A DNA stretch of 43,169 bases, from assembly GCA_944391855.1 (NCBI GenBank), contig CALXVB010000010.1, positions 1 to 43,169 of the forward strand. The letters are read 5' to 3'. The translations under genes were made by a program, and so were the position numbers. Position 1 is the first letter of the stretch. Each line of letters starts with the position of its first letter. The notes under the pieces are model-generated. The model was not told where the DNA came from. It saw only the letters and a program-made list of their open reading frames with translations, and ran no database searches. Below, one piece after another: positions 25,987-36,394 of this stretch. Origin of the DNA: an uncultured Clostridia bacterium. Lineage in GTDB: Bacteria > Bacillota > Clostridia > TANB77 > CAG-508.

Positions 25987-26979
25987 ATGAAAGATATAAT
26001 CACATTAGGAATTGAATCAAGTTGTGACGAAACCTCTGTAGCAGTAGTAAAAAATGGTAGAGAGGTTTTGTCGAATGTTATAAATTCACAAATTAAAATA
26101 CACGAAAAATTTGGAGGTGTTGTACCAGAAATAGCTTCTAGAAATCATATAGAAGCCATTTCTGGTGTAACAGAAGAAGCAATAAAAGAAGCAAAAGTCA
26201 CATATCAAGATATAGACAATATAGCATGTACATATGGTCCAGGATTAGTAGGCGCTTTACTTGTAGGAGTATCTTATGCAAAAGGTTTAAGCTATGCTCT
26301 AAATAAGCCTCTAACAGGAACTAATCATATAGAAGGACATATCGCAGCAAATTACATAACTCACAAAGAACTAAAACCACCTTTTTTATGTTTGATAATC
26401 TCTGGTGGACATACTCATTTAGTACATATTAAAGATTATGATAAATTTGAAATAATAGGTAAAACTAGAGATGATGCAATAGGAGAAGCATTTGATAAAG
26501 TGGCTAGAGTTATTGGACTTGGATATCCTGGAGGACCAAAAGTAGATAATTTAGCAAAAGAAGGAAAGGCAAGTATAGAATTACCTAAAACACATATTGA
26601 TGGATTAGATTTTAGCTTTAGTGGAGTAAAAACAGCTATAATAAATTTACACCATAAAAATCCAGATATAAATAAAGCGGATTTGTGTGCAAGCTTCGAA
26701 AAGTATGTAACAGACATTTTACTAGAAAATAGTTTAAAAGCATCAGAAAAATTAGGAATAAAAACTATTGCTTTAGCAGGAGGAGTATCAGCCAATTCGT
26801 ATATTAGAAAAGAATTTATAAAACTAGAGGATAGCGGATACAAAATATATTATCCAGAGCCAATACTATGTACAGATAATGCGGCAATGATAGCTTCTGC
26901 GGGATATTATAGATATATTTCAGGAGTGGTATCTGATTTAGAATTAAATGCTGTGCCAAATTTAAAAATAGAAAATTAG
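25987..26979 (+). CDS. tsaD: tRNA N6-threonylcarbamoyladenosine transferase TsaD
   Basis: Transfers the threonylcarbamoyl group to A37 of tRNAs reading ANN codons, working with TsaB, TsaC and TsaE. Signatures: [14 protein letters not shown] at the N-terminus, metal-binding H114 and H118 in [22 protein letters not shown], and [11 protein letters not shown] with CTDNAAMIA near the C-terminus (ASKHA ATPase fold). Length 330 is typical. The Shine-Dalgarno TAGGAGAAGG precedes the ATG. It follows the protease gene by 43 bases and precedes the phosphoesterase by 13. Confidence 0.97.
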   Translation: MKDIITLGIESSCDETSVAVVKNGREVLSNVINSQIKIHEKFGGVVPEIASRNHIEAISGVTEEAIKEAKVTYQDIDNIACTYGPGLVGALLVGVSYAKGLSYALNKPLTGTNHIEGHIAANYITHKELKPPFLCLIISGGHTHLVHIKDYDKFEIIGKTRDDAIGEAFDKVARVIGLGYPGGPKVDNLAKEGKASIELPKTHIDGLDFSFSGVKTAIINLHHKNPDINKADLCASFEKYVTDILLENSLKASEKLGIKTIALAGGVSANSYIRKEFIKLEDSGYKIYYPEPILCTDNAAMIASAGYYRYISGVVSDLELNAVPNLKIEN

Positions 26980-26992
26980 ATAGGAGTTTAGA

Positions 26993-27697
26993 ATGTCAAT
27001 ATATGCAATAGCAGATTTACATTTATCGTTCCTACATAATAAGCCAATGGACATATTTGGAGATAATTGGGAAAATCACGCTGAAAAGATAAGAAATAAT
27101 TGGATAAAAAAAGTAAAGCAAGAAGATTATATAATTCTTCCAGGCGATTTTTCGTGGGAAATGAACTTAAAAGACACTAAACTAGATTTTGAGTATTTAA
27201 ATAACTTGCCAGGCAACAAAATATTGCTAAAAGGAAATCATGATTATTGGTGGACCACTATATCAAAAATGAATAATTTTTTAAAAGAAAATGGATATAA
27301 AAACATAGAGTTTTTATACAATAACAGCTATTTAGTAGAAAATAAAATAATTGTGGGAACAAGAGGATGGAATGTACTAGATACAGATAATAATAGTAAA
27401 ATGATAAAAAGAGAAAATGCGAGATTAGAATTATCAATTAAAGATGGAATAAATAAATTTGGAAATAATAAAGAAATCGTAGCTTTTATGCATTATCCAC
27501 CAATTAATAGAAATATAAATGGAATTACGGAAAAAACAGATTTTGTCAAAACATTAGAAAAATATAATATACATAGATGCTATTATGGACATTTACATGG
27601 AACAGCTCATAAAGATGCAATAGAAGGAAAAGTACAGAAAATTGAATATAAGTTAATAAGTGCAGATTATTTAGACTTTGATTTAATTGAGATATAA
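26993..27697 (+). CDS. Calcineurin-like metallophosphoesterase
   Basis: A 234-residue phosphoesterase with the family's metal-binding series in order: ADLHLS, PGDFSWEM, KGNHDYWW, MHYPP and YGHLHG. The short size and the DYWW after GNHD fit a subgroup of uncharacterised bacterial enzymes. Substrate unknown (nucleotides or phosphodiesters are typical). It lies 13 bases after tsaD and 12 before the next gene, so it is part of the same transcription unit. Confidence 0.92.
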   Translation: MSIYAIADLHLSFLHNKPMDIFGDNWENHAEKIRNNWIKKVKQEDYIILPGDFSWEMNLKDTKLDFEYLNNLPGNKILLKGNHDYWWTTISKMNNFLKENGYKNIEFLYNNSYLVENKIIVGTRGWNVLDTDNNSKMIKRENARLELSIKDGINKFGNNKEIVAFMHYPPINRNINGITEKTDFVKTLEKYNIHRCYYGHLHGTAHKDAIEGKVQKIEYKLISADYLDFDLIEI

Positions 27698-27709
27698 GGA
27701 GAGAAAAAT

Positions 27710-27964
27710 ATGGGAAGAAATGTCGAAATAAATATTCCAATGTTTATAGGCATAATATTATTAGTTGCAATTGTAACAGCTGTATTAGTATTTGGCGTAA
27801 ATAAGGCAAAAGAGTTAATGACAGAAAGTAATTATGATTATAGTGAAGGTGCAAATACGATAGAAAGTTGGTTTGATCGTAATACGTTAGAAAATGAACA
27901 GGCAAATATAGATAATACAAACTTAATTGAAAGCAACAATATTATTAACGAATTAAATATATAA
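27710..27964 (+). CDS. Small single-pass membrane protein
   Basis: An 84-residue protein with one hydrophobic segment (about 10-28, IPMFIGIILLVAIVTAVLVF), then an Asn/Glu-rich tail predicted to be outside or in the cytoplasm. Not recognised. A good Shine-Dalgarno AAGGAGAG and a 12-base gap to the phosphoesterase support it as a real gene ending this unit. Confidence 0.7.
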   Translation: MGRNVEINIPMFIGIILLVAIVTAVLVFGVNKAKELMTESNYDYSEGANTIESWFDRNTLENEQANIDNTNLIESNNIINELNI

Positions 27965-28035
27965 TAACCCGTACTTGTAATATAACATATACATATAATA
28001 TTATAGTAAAATACCATAAAAAAATATGTAAACTA

Positions 28036-28063
28036 TTGCAAAATAAAAAAAATGTGATATAAT
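28036..28063 (+). promoter_or_regulatory. Promoter of tig
   Basis: TTGCAA (28036-28041), 16-bp spacer, TATAAT (28058-28063), with TG one base before the -10. It opens the tig-clpP-clpX region. Confidence 0.7.
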
Positions 28064-28105
28064 AATTAAGCTTATTAGAAATATAACATGAAAGGAATGA
28101 AAAAA

Positions 28106-29389
28106 ATGAGCGTAAAAGTAGAAAATACAGAAAACAAAAACGAAGTTAAATTAACATTTAATATCGAATCAGAAAAATTTGATGAAGCAATGAAGAAGGT
28201 GTATGCTAAAACTGCAAAATATTTTAACATACCTGGATTCAGAAAAGGAAAAGCACCAATGCAATTAGTTGAAAGACAATATGGTTCAGCTATATTTTAT
28301 GAGGATGCTTTTAATGAATTAGTTCCAGATATATATGATGAAGCAATTAAAGAAAATAAAATAGAAGCTGTTAGTAGACCAAATATAGATATAGTTCAAA
28401 TGGAGAAAGGAAAAGAATTAATTTTTACAGCTACAGTAGAAACAAAACCAGAAGTTGAACTTGGAAAATATAAAGGTATAGAAATTAAGAAAATAGAGTA
28501 TACTACAACAGATAAAGATATAGAACATGAATTAGGACACATGGCTGAAAGAAATGCAAGACTAGTAACTGTTGAAGACAGAGCTGTAGAAAAAGGAGAT
28601 ATAACAACTATAGACTTCGAAGGCTCTATTGATGGTGTTCAATTTGAAGGTGGAAAAGCAGAAAACCATGAATTAGAGATAGGAAGCAATACTTTTATAC
28701 CAGGATTTGAAGACCAAATAATTGGTATGAAACTAGAAGAAGAAAAAGATATAAAAGTTAAATTCCCAGAAGACTATTTCTCTAAAGATTTAGCTGGAAA
28801 AGATGCTGTATTTAAAGTAAAATTACATGAAATAAAGAAAAAAGAATTACCAAAAATAGATGATGAATTTGCAAAAGACGTTAGTGAATTCGATACTATT
28901 TCCGAATTGAAGAATAGTATAAAAGAAAAATTAGATACAGAAAACACAGAAAAAGCTAAATATGAGACAGAGGAAGAAGCTATAAAAGTTGTATGTGATA
29001 ATACAAAATTAGATATTCCAAATGGTATGATAGAATTAGAAATTGATAATATGATAAAAGATATGGAAACAAGATTATCATACCAAGGTCTAAACTTAAA
29101 TCAATATCTTCAAATAATGAATAAGACAGAAGCTGAAATAAGAGAAAACTTCAAAGAACAAGCTGAAAGATCTATTAAATCTAGATTAGTGCTAGAAGCA
29201 ATAGTTAAAGCTGAAAATTTTGAAGTTACACCAGAAGAAGTTAGCGAAAAAGTAAAAGAAATGGCAAGCCAATATGGTAGAAAAGAAGAAGAACTTTTGG
29301 AAAATGAACAATTAAAAGAATACATAGAAAGTAATTTAAAAACACAAAAAGCTATAGAATTTATAGTTAAAAATGCAAAGAAGAAATAA
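28106..29389 (+). CDS. tig: Trigger factor (ribosome-associated chaperone)
   Basis: Binds nascent chains at the ribosome exit tunnel. The N-terminal ribosome-binding domain contains the signature GFRKGKAPMQ (about residues 40-49); an FKBP-type peptidyl-prolyl isomerase domain lies at about 150-235 (GDITTIDFEGSIDG, FIPGFEDQIIGM); the remainder is the helical substrate cradle. ATG 28106 is chosen because AAAGGA sits 9 bases before it; in-frame ATGs at 28088 and 28097 would put the Shine-Dalgarno inside the gene. Length 427-428 is standard. The order tig-clpP-clpX is conserved across bacteria. Confidence 0.95.
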   Translation: MSVKVENTENKNEVKLTFNIESEKFDEAMKKVYAKTAKYFNIPGFRKGKAPMQLVERQYGSAIFYEDAFNELVPDIYDEAIKENKIEAVSRPNIDIVQMEKGKELIFTATVETKPEVELGKYKGIEIKKIEYTTTDKDIEHELGHMAERNARLVTVEDRAVEKGDITTIDFEGSIDGVQFEGGKAENHELEIGSNTFIPGFEDQIIGMKLEEEKDIKVKFPEDYFSKDLAGKDAVFKVKLHEIKKKELPKIDDEFAKDVSEFDTISELKNSIKEKLDTENTEKAKYETEEEAIKVVCDNTKLDIPNGMIELEIDNMIKDMETRLSYQGLNLNQYLQIMNKTEAEIRENFKEQAERSIKSRLVLEAIVKAENFEVTPEEVSEKVKEMASQYGRKEEELLENEQLKEYIESNLKTQKAIEFIVKNAKKK

Positions 29390-29582
29390 TTAATATAGAA
29401 GGTTAGGGGGAAATTATATTTATTATATATGAAAAATATAAAATAAAGATATTTAACCACTGACCTTTTTATATTAAATAAAAAATAATATTTAATAATG
29501 CTTAAATTTTATTTTTAAGTACATAATTAAGTATATAATTAAAATGTAATCAAAAATATAAAAAACAAGGAGGAATTTTAAA

Positions 29583-30185
29583 ATGGAGAAGAACAGTTTA
29601 GTTCCATATGTTATAGAACAAACAGCGAAAGGAGAAAGATCTTATGATATTTTCTCAAGATTATTAAAAGATAGAATAATATTTTTAGGAGAAGACGTAA
29701 ATCCAACGTCAGCAAGTTTAGTTATAGCACAATTACTATTTCTTGAGTCAGAAGACCCTGATAGAGAAATTAGCTTATATATAAACAGCCCTGGTGGTTC
29801 CATTACGGATGGTATGGGAATAGTAGACACAATGAACTACATAAAATGCCCTGTTACAACTATTTGTATTGGTATGGCAGCAAGCATGGGTGCAGTACTT
29901 TTAGCATCAGGAGAAAAAGGAAGAAGATTTGCAACACCTAATGCAGAAATTTTGATACACCAACCATTAATAGGAGGAAGTGGACTTTCAGGACAAACAA
30001 CAGAAATAAAAATACATGCAGACCACATGGTAAAAACTAGAGAAAAATTAAACAAATTATTAAGTGAAAGAACAGGTCAAAGCTTAGACGTAATTATGAG
30101 AGATACAGAAAGAGATAACTATATGACAGCAGAAGAAGCATTAAAGTATGGACTTATAGATGGAATTATGGATAAAAGAAAATAA
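29583..30185 (+). CDS. clpP: ATP-dependent Clp protease proteolytic subunit ClpP
   Basis: Serine peptidase forming the 14-mer degradation chamber for ClpX or ClpC. The catalytic Ser lies in [11 protein letters not shown] (about residue 98), His in ILIHQPL (about 123) and Asp in the RDTERDNYM region. Length 200 is standard. A Shine-Dalgarno AAGGAGG precedes the ATG. A 193-base gap separates it from tig; TATAAT at 29534-29539 may be a -10 but no good -35 was found. Confidence 0.97.
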   Translation: MEKNSLVPYVIEQTAKGERSYDIFSRLLKDRIIFLGEDVNPTSASLVIAQLLFLESEDPDREISLYINSPGGSITDGMGIVDTMNYIKCPVTTICIGMAASMGAVLLASGEKGRRFATPNAEILIHQPLIGGSGLSGQTTEIKIHADHMVKTREKLNKLLSERTGQSLDVIMRDTERDNYMTAEEALKYGLIDGIMDKRK

Positions 30186-30252
30186 TATAATATTTAAATG
30201 AATTAGAAGAACTAAAAGATAAGAAAAATAAAGAGTGAGAAAGGAAATAAAA

Positions 30253-31563
30253 ATGTCAAATAATAAGCAAAAAAATGTGAGATGCTCTTTTTGTGGAAAA
30301 TCACAAGATGAGGTAGATAGAATAATTGCGGGCCCTGGAGTATACATTTGTAGCGATTGCATAAAAGTTTGCTCAAACATAGTAGAAGACGATTTATATG
30401 AAGATGATGAAATAACATATACAACAACAGAACAAGAAGAATTACCAAGTCCTGCAGAGATTAAAGACATACTAGATACTTATGTAATAGGACAGGAAGA
30501 AGCAAAGAAAACTTTGGCTGTTGCAGTATATAACCACTATAAACGTATAAATAGTAAAGAAGAAAAAGATGATGTAGAACTTCAAAAAAGTAATGTACTA
30601 TTACTTGGACCAACAGGATGCGGAAAAACATTGCTTGCTCAAACACTTGCAAAAATATTAAAAGTACCATTTGCAATAGCAGATGCAACAACACTTACAG
30701 AAGCAGGATATGTTGGAGAAGACGTAGAAAATATATTGTTAAAACTAGTTCAAGCAGCAGACTATGATATAGAAAAAGCAGAAAAAGGAATAATATATAT
30801 AGATGAAATAGATAAAATTTCAAGAAAATCTGAAAATCCATCTATAACAAGAGACGTAAGTGGAGAAGGTGTACAACAAGCATTACTTAAAATAATAGAA
30901 GGAACAGTAGCTTCTGTACCTCCACAGGGAGGAAGAAAGCACCCACACCAAGAATTCTTACAAGTTAATACCTCAAACATATTGTTTATATGTGGAGGTG
31001 CTTTTGAAGGATTAGAGAATATTGTAAAAGAAAGAATAGGTAAAAAATCTATTGGATTCGGTGCTACAATAGAAAGCAATAAAGACATAGATAAGTATAA
31101 AGTATTTGAACAATTACTACCACAAGATTTACTAAAATTTGGCTTAATACCAGAATTTGTAGGACGTTTACCAATAATTGCGACATTAGAAGAATTAGAT
31201 AGAAAAGCATTAATAGACATTGTAACAAAACCAAAAAATGCTTTAGTAAAACAATATAAAAAGCTTCTAAAAATGGATAATGTTGAACTAGAATTTGAAC
31301 CAGAAGCATTAGAGTTAATTGTTGATAAAGCAATAGAAAGAAAAACTGGTGCTAGAGGTTTACGCTCTATTATAGAGGAAATAATGAGAGATATTATGTT
31401 TGAAATACCATCAAATCCTAAAATAGAGAAATGTATTGTTACAAAAGAAACAGTTTTAAATGGTGCATCACCAAAGCTTGTTATTAACAATACAAGGGAA
31501 ATGCCAAGAAAAAATAATATTAATAAAAGAGTATCTACTAAAAGTAATGCAACAACGGCATAG
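30253..31563 (+). CDS. clpX: ATP-dependent Clp protease ATP-binding subunit ClpX
   Basis: AAA+ unfoldase that feeds ClpP, including SsrA-tagged proteins. The N-terminal C4 zinc finger is complete (CSFCGKS ... CSDCIKVC). Walker A GPTGCGKT lies near residue 118, Walker B IIYIDEID near 183, and the pore and sensor regions follow. The ClpP-binding loop IGF is in [11 protein letters not shown] 30253 is taken because AGAAAGGA precedes it; a GTG at 30235 would add six residues. Length 436. It lies 67 bases after clpP. Confidence 0.97.
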   Translation: MSNNKQKNVRCSFCGKSQDEVDRIIAGPGVYICSDCIKVCSNIVEDDLYEDDEITYTTTEQEELPSPAEIKDILDTYVIGQEEAKKTLAVAVYNHYKRINSKEEKDDVELQKSNVLLLGPTGCGKTLLAQTLAKILKVPFAIADATTLTEAGYVGEDVENILLKLVQAADYDIEKAEKGIIYIDEIDKISRKSENPSITRDVSGEGVQQALLKIIEGTVASVPPQGGRKHPHQEFLQVNTSNILFICGGAFEGLENIVKERIGKKSIGFGATIESNKDIDKYKVFEQLLPQDLLKFGLIPEFVGRLPIIATLEELDRKALIDIVTKPKNALVKQYKKLLKMDNVELEFEPEALELIVDKAIERKTGARGLRSIIEEIMRDIMFEIPSNPKIEKCIVTKETVLNGASPKLVINNTREMPRKNNINKRVSTKSNATTA

Positions 31564-31593
31564 TATAAATGGCACAATAGGAGGTAATAGTAT

Positions 31594-32130
31594 ATGGGGA
31601 AATTTTTGGAAAAAGCGGGATGGACTTCAATAATAACTTCATTAGTATTAGCATTTATAGGTGGTGTTATGATATATAACCCACAAACAACTATGCAATT
31701 TATTTCTACGGTATTAGGAATATTCTTTATAGTGATTGGAGTAATAAAATTAATAAACTATTTTGTAGCAAGAGGAAACTCAAGTTTATTTAATAACGAT
31801 ATTGCTTTAGGAATTATCTCAATACTTATAGGATTAGTAGTAATGGTATATAGTAGTACAATAGAAAATATATTTAGAATTATGATAGGAATTTGGATTA
31901 TATACAGTGGATTTACAAGACTTACACTATCATTTAAATTAAAAAATATAAATGAAAAAATATGGGCATTTGTATTGATCCTATCAGTATTAATGGTAAT
32001 TGGTGGAATATATGTAACATTCTATCCAGGTGCATTAATAATTACTGTAGGAATAATATTATTAGTATATGCAATAATGGATTTAATAGAAAGCTTTATA
32101 TTTATGAGAAATATAAAAGACATGGAGTAA
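31594..32130 (+). CDS. DUF308/HdeD-family membrane protein
   Basis: A 178-residue protein with six hydrophobic segments in three similar pairs, each with the pattern of a Gly/Ile-rich helix followed by an IGIWIIYSGF-like turn. This is the HdeD/DUF308 family; HdeD is linked to acid stress in enterobacteria, but function in Firmicutes is unknown. The Shine-Dalgarno AGGAGG starts 30 bases after clpX, so it is likely co-transcribed. Confidence 0.8.
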   Translation: MGKFLEKAGWTSIITSLVLAFIGGVMIYNPQTTMQFISTVLGIFFIVIGVIKLINYFVARGNSSLFNNDIALGIISILIGLVVMVYSSTIENIFRIMIGIWIIYSGFTRLTLSFKLKNINEKIWAFVLILSVLMVIGGIYVTFYPGALIITVGIILLVYAIMDLIESFIFMRNIKDME

Positions 32131-32142
32131 GAAAAATAGTAA

Positions 32143-32187
32143 AAGGGCGGGCTTTAAGTGAGTTTGCCCTTCTTCTATTATTTATTA
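32143..32187 (+). terminator. Terminator after the DUF308 gene
   Basis: AAGGGCGGGC (32143-32152) pairs with GTTTGCCCTT (32162-32171), including three G-U pairs, with a T-rich stretch after it. Confidence 0.55.
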
Positions 32188-32325
32188 CAACATTGCTGGA
32201 ATTTATTAAAAATTTATGAAAAAGCTTTCCTTTTTAGTTAATATATTATATAATAAATGAGTAAATTTATAAAAGATAAAATAGATAAAGCATTAATATA
32301 TTTATTTGATCAAAGGAGGTTTATC

Positions 32326-34953
32326 ATGCCAGGAGAAGATGATAAAACTAAAATGTATAAAATTCAAAACACAAGTAATAGAAGCGGAAAAAGAAGTAGC
32401 AATGAGGATACAAAGAAAATGAAAAAAATTAAAGGAAAGAAAACAAAAAAAGAAAAGAAACACCCTAAACTTCGTAAATTTATAAAAATATTTATAATCC
32501 TATGTATATTGTTGTGCTTAGCAGCAGTTGGTGTATTTGCAGCAATATTTTTCGGAGATACTTGGGAAATATCAGAATCAGATTTAGTAATAAAAATGCA
32601 AAACTCAAGTACATATAATAATGAAGGAGAGTTACTTCATAAACTTAATGGTGAAGAAAACAGGCAGATAATATCATTATCAGAGATGGGACAATATATT
32701 CCAAAAGCCTTTATAGCAATAGAAGATGAAAGATTTTATGAACATAGTGGAATAGACTTATACAGAACAGCGGGTGCAATAGTTACGTATGTATTAAATG
32801 GGGGGAACTCTTCATTTGGTGGTAGTACAATTACACAACAATTAGTTAAAAACTTAATGGAAGATGACGAGGACAGTATAGAAAGGAAAATAAGAGAATG
32901 GTCACGTGCATATAAAGTTGAAAAAATGATATCAAAAAGTCAAATACTAGAACTATACCTAAATGAAATATTTATGGGTGGCACAGCATATGGAGTAGAA
33001 AGTGCATCAAATTACTATTTCGATAAATCAGCAGATGAATTAAGTTTAGCAGAATCTGCATTTTTAGCAGGTATAAACCATTCACCAAACTACTATAACC
33101 CATTTGAGGGAGAGGATAATGAAGAAGATATAAAAACAAGAACAAAAACTGTTTTAGGACAGATGCTAGTAGTAGAAGACCAAGATGGTAACACATTTAT
33201 AACACAAGAACAATATGATGAAGCAATAGCAGAAGTAGATGCAGGATTAAAATTTAAAGAAGGAGAATTCTCTGCAACATCAGATCTATCCTTCCTAGAA
33301 GTAGATGCTATAAATCAAGTTATAGAAGACATGATGGAAGAATATGACATGAATTATGATGCCGCTAAAACAAGAGTATATAACAATGGATACAAAATAT
33401 ATACAACACAAGATAATGAAATACAAGATAGACTAGAAGAAGAATACTTAAAAGACGATTATATATATGATGCTACAAGTAAATATGCAGAAGAAGGAGA
33501 TCATACTCAATCAGCTATGGTAATTATAGATCATACTAATGGTCAAGTGGTAGGCTCTGTAGGAGGGCTTGGAGAAGATTCACCAACTTATGGTAAGAAT
33601 AGAGCATCAGATTTAAATAGACAACCAGGTTCATCAATAAAACCACTAGCTGCTGTAGCACCAGGATTAGAAGATAATGTAATTACGGCAGCAACAGTAT
33701 ATGATGATTCACCAACAAGCTTCGGAGGAGAGTCATTTAATAATTCAACAGGATATTTAGGATTAATTACTGTAAGAGAAGCTATAAAAAATTCTTCAAA
33801 CATTGTCAATATGAAAATTCTTTCAAATGTTGGACCAGATAGAGCAATAGATTTCTTAAATGAAGCAGGTTTAACTAACTTTAATAAAGATGAAGATTCA
33901 ATGTTAACATTAGTATTAGGAGGAAGTGTAAATGGTACCTCTCCATTACAAATGGCAGCAGCTTATGCAATGATTGCTCGTGGAGGAGAATATATAGAGC
34001 CAACATTCTATACTAAAGTAGAAGATGCAAATGGCGAGGTAATATTAGAAGCAGAACAAGAAACAAGAAGAGTAATGTCAGAAGGAAATGCTTATGTATT
34101 ATCAGAAATATTAACTGCACCAACAACAAGTGGAGGTACTGCTTGGACATGTGCAATACCTGGAATGGAAGTTGCGGCAAAAACAGGTACTACTTCAGAC
34201 TATTATGATTATTGGCTTTGCGGATTTACTCCATATTATGCAGCAGCAACATGGTTTGGATACGATTATAACGAAGAAATACCAGGTAATAACCATTCTA
34301 GAACAATATGGTCAAATGTAATGACCGATATTCATGAAGACTTAGAAGGAAAAGATTTTAAAAGACCAAGCAACATAGTAACCGCTAAAATATGTATGGA
34401 CTCAGGAAGAGCAGCTACAGACGAATGTACAAGAACTTATACAGAAGTATTCGTATCAGGAACTGTACCAGGAAAATGTGACGGACATAAAACAGTAGAA
34501 ATATGTAAGGAAACAGGAAAACTTGCAACAGAGTACTGTCCAGAAACAGAAAAGAAAACATATTTATCTACACCAGAAAAAGAAGTAAATCCAAGTTGGA
34601 AGACAAATGCTGGTAAAAAATACGAAGAAATAAAGGATACTTGTACAAAACATACAGCAGATACAATGACAATAACAGTTGAAAATGTAGTTGGAATGAC
34701 AATATCGGAAGCAAGAAAGGCGTTAAGCGGACTTAACATACAAACTAGATATAGTACAGATACTTCACAGCCAAATGGAGTTGTATTAGAACAAAATATA
34801 GCAGAAGGTACAAAGCTAAAAAGAGGCGGCACAATAATACTTACTGTAAATGACATAGAAGAAGAACCAGAAGAACCAGAAGAGCCAACTGATCCAGAAG
34901 GAAATGAAACAGTAGAAGTAAATGAAGTAGTAGATACAAACACAATTACTTAA
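32326..34953 (+). CDS. Bifunctional penicillin-binding protein 1A with PASTA domain
   Basis: Class A PBP polymerising and cross-linking peptidoglycan. A basic cytoplasmic tail (1-50) and one membrane helix (about 52-73) precede the GT51 glycosyltransferase (EDERFYEHSG near 131, GGSTITQQLVKNL, LYLNEIFMGG). The transpeptidase has SSIK (about 435), SSN and KTGTT (about 620). One PASTA repeat (about 785-845, VVGMTISEARKAL to GGTIILTVND) and a Glu/Pro-rich end follow. ATG 32326 is used because AGGAGG (32313-32318) precedes it; the longer frame from 32257 lacks a ribosome site. A TATAAT at 32249-32254 may be the -10. Length 875. Confidence 0.95.
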   Translation: MPGEDDKTKMYKIQNTSNRSGKRSSNEDTKKMKKIKGKKTKKEKKHPKLRKFIKIFIILCILLCLAAVGVFAAIFFGDTWEISESDLVIKMQNSSTYNNEGELLHKLNGEENRQIISLSEMGQYIPKAFIAIEDERFYEHSGIDLYRTAGAIVTYVLNGGNSSFGGSTITQQLVKNLMEDDEDSIERKIREWSRAYKVEKMISKSQILELYLNEIFMGGTAYGVESASNYYFDKSADELSLAESAFLAGINHSPNYYNPFEGEDNEEDIKTRTKTVLGQMLVVEDQDGNTFITQEQYDEAIAEVDAGLKFKEGEFSATSDLSFLEVDAINQVIEDMMEEYDMNYDAAKTRVYNNGYKIYTTQDNEIQDRLEEEYLKDDYIYDATSKYAEEGDHTQSAMVIIDHTNGQVVGSVGGLGEDSPTYGKNRASDLNRQPGSSIKPLAAVAPGLEDNVITAATVYDDSPTSFGGESFNNSTGYLGLITVREAIKNSSNIVNMKILSNVGPDRAIDFLNEAGLTNFNKDEDSMLTLVLGGSVNGTSPLQMAAAYAMIARGGEYIEPTFYTKVEDANGEVILEAEQETRRVMSEGNAYVLSEILTAPTTSGGTAWTCAIPGMEVAAKTGTTSDYYDYWLCGFTPYYAAATWFGYDYNEEIPGNNHSRTIWSNVMTDIHEDLEGKDFKRPSNIVTAKICMDSGRAATDECTRTYTEVFVSGTVPGKCDGHKTVEICKETGKLATEYCPETEKKTYLSTPEKEVNPSWKTNAGKKYEEIKDTCTKHTADTMTITVENVVGMTISEARKALSGLNIQTRYSTDTSQPNGVVLEQNIAEGTKLKRGGTIILTVNDIEEEPEEPEEPTDPEGNETVEVNEVVDTNTIT

Positions 34954-34978
34954 AAAACTTTACTTGAAGGAGGGTTTT

Positions 34979-36379
34979 ATGCAAATAAAGCTATATAATA
35001 CATTAAATAAGCAAAAAAATGACTTCGTTCCCCTAGAAGGGAACGAGGTTAGGATATATTCATGTGGGCCAACAGTGTATAGCTATGCTCATATAGGTAA
35101 TTTTAGAACTTATGTATTTATGGATAACTTAAGAAGAGTTTTAAAATATAACGGATATACATTAAAGCATGTAATGAACATAACTGATGTTGGACATTTG
35201 GAATCAGATGCGGATGAGGGTGAAGATAAAATGTTAAAAGCAGCAAGAAAAGAGCACAAGAGCCCTTATGAAATAGCAGAATTCTACACAAAGGCATTTT
35301 TTAAAGATATGGACAAATTAAACATAGATAGACCAGAAATAATTGCTAAAGCAACAGAACATATACCAGAAATGTTAGAATTTGCTAAAAAAATTGTAGA
35401 AAATGGATATGGATACGAAACAAGTACAGCAATATATTTTGACGTATCAAAATTAGATAAATACCCAGTATTATCAAATAGAAATGTAGATGACCAAATT
35501 GCTGGTGCAAGAGTAGACGTAGACCCAGAAAAAAGAAATCCATATGATTTTGCGATATGGATAAAAGCACCAGAAAACCATATAATGAAATGGGATAGCC
35601 CATGGGGATTATCATATCCTGGGTGGCATTTGGAATGTTCTGCTATGTCTAAAAAATATTTAGGAGAAGTATTTGATATACATACAGGCGGAGTAGATCA
35701 TATACCAACACACCATGAAAACGAAATAGCACAAAGCAAAGGCGCTTTTGGAAAAATACCTGCTAAAACTTGGATGCACGTAGAATTTCTACAAGTTGAT
35801 GGTGGAAAAATGTCAAAAAGCCTAGGAAATGTATATACTATATCTGACCTTGAAGAAAAAGGAATAGAACCTTTAGCATATAAACTATTTTGCTATACAG
35901 CACACTACAGAACGAAATTAAACTTTACATTTGAAGGAGCGTTGGCATCACAAAAAGCACTAAATAGACTAAGAGAAGGTTATATAAAACACAAAAATGG
36001 AAATGATAATGTAGAAGAAAGCTTGCTAGAAGAATACAAGAATAAATTTTTAGAAGCAATAAATGATGATTTAAATATACCATTAGCTATGGGAATTATA
36101 TGGGAACTCGTTAGGAATGAATCAAAATCTAAAAAAATAGCAGAGTTATTAATCGATTTTGACCAAGTATTAGGACTAGATTTAACAAATTCTGAAAAAT
36201 ATATAGAAAGTCAAAAAGAATTAGAATTACCAGAAGAGATTAAAGAGTTATTAGAAAAAAGAAAAAAAGCAAGAGAAGAAAAAAAATGGGCATTATCAGA
36301 TGAGTTAAGAGACAATATAAAGGAAAAAGGCTATATTGTTAAAGATACAAAAGAAGGAATGACAGTAGAAAAGATATAG
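34979..36379 (+). CDS. cysS: Cysteinyl-tRNA synthetase
   Basis: Class I synthetase charging tRNA-Cys. Cys of the zinc site is in IYSCGPTVYSYAHIGN, where HIGN is the HIGH motif; WHLECSAM and the HHENEIAQS segment complete the zinc site; KMSKSLGN is the second signature. The C-terminal helical domain ends at residue 466, the family length. ATG 34979 follows GGAGGG (34969-34974). It starts 25 bases after the PBP gene and runs to 15 bases before the next gene, so the three are likely one transcript. Confidence 0.97.
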   Translation: MQIKLYNTLNKQKNDFVPLEGNEVRIYSCGPTVYSYAHIGNFRTYVFMDNLRRVLKYNGYTLKHVMNITDVGHLESDADEGEDKMLKAARKEHKSPYEIAEFYTKAFFKDMDKLNIDRPEIIAKATEHIPEMLEFAKKIVENGYGYETSTAIYFDVSKLDKYPVLSNRNVDDQIAGARVDVDPEKRNPYDFAIWIKAPENHIMKWDSPWGLSYPGWHLECSAMSKKYLGEVFDIHTGGVDHIPTHHENEIAQSKGAFGKIPAKTWMHVEFLQVDGGKMSKSLGNVYTISDLEEKGIEPLAYKLFCYTAHYRTKLNFTFEGALASQKALNRLREGYIKHKNGNDNVEESLLEEYKNKFLEAINDDLNIPLAMGIIWELVRNESKSKKIAELLIDFDQVLGLDLTNSEKYIESQKELELPEEIKELLEKRKKAREEKKWALSDELRDNIKEKGYIVKDTKEGMTVEKI

Positions 36380-36394
36380 CGAAAGGAGAAAACG

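Noticed and set aside
29440-29470. Possible CtsR heat-shock operator upstream of clpP
   Set aside because: GGTCAGT and GGTTAAA-like heptads are present on the minus strand but lack the 3-base spacing and the second conserved GGTCAAA.
31962-32219. Frame overlapping the DUF308 gene end
   Set aside because: It lies out of frame inside a gene with a complete membrane pattern and runs through a terminator.
32257-32325. Extra 23 N-terminal residues of PBP1a
   Set aside because: The AGGAGG at 32313-32318 lies inside this stretch with ideal spacing to ATG 32326; no ribosome site precedes 32257.
35026-35045. Inverted repeat CGTTCCC/GGGAACG resembling element E
   Set aside because: It lies in conserved coding sequence of cysS, whose length and residues around it are normal, so no insertion occurred; the match is chance or coding constraint.
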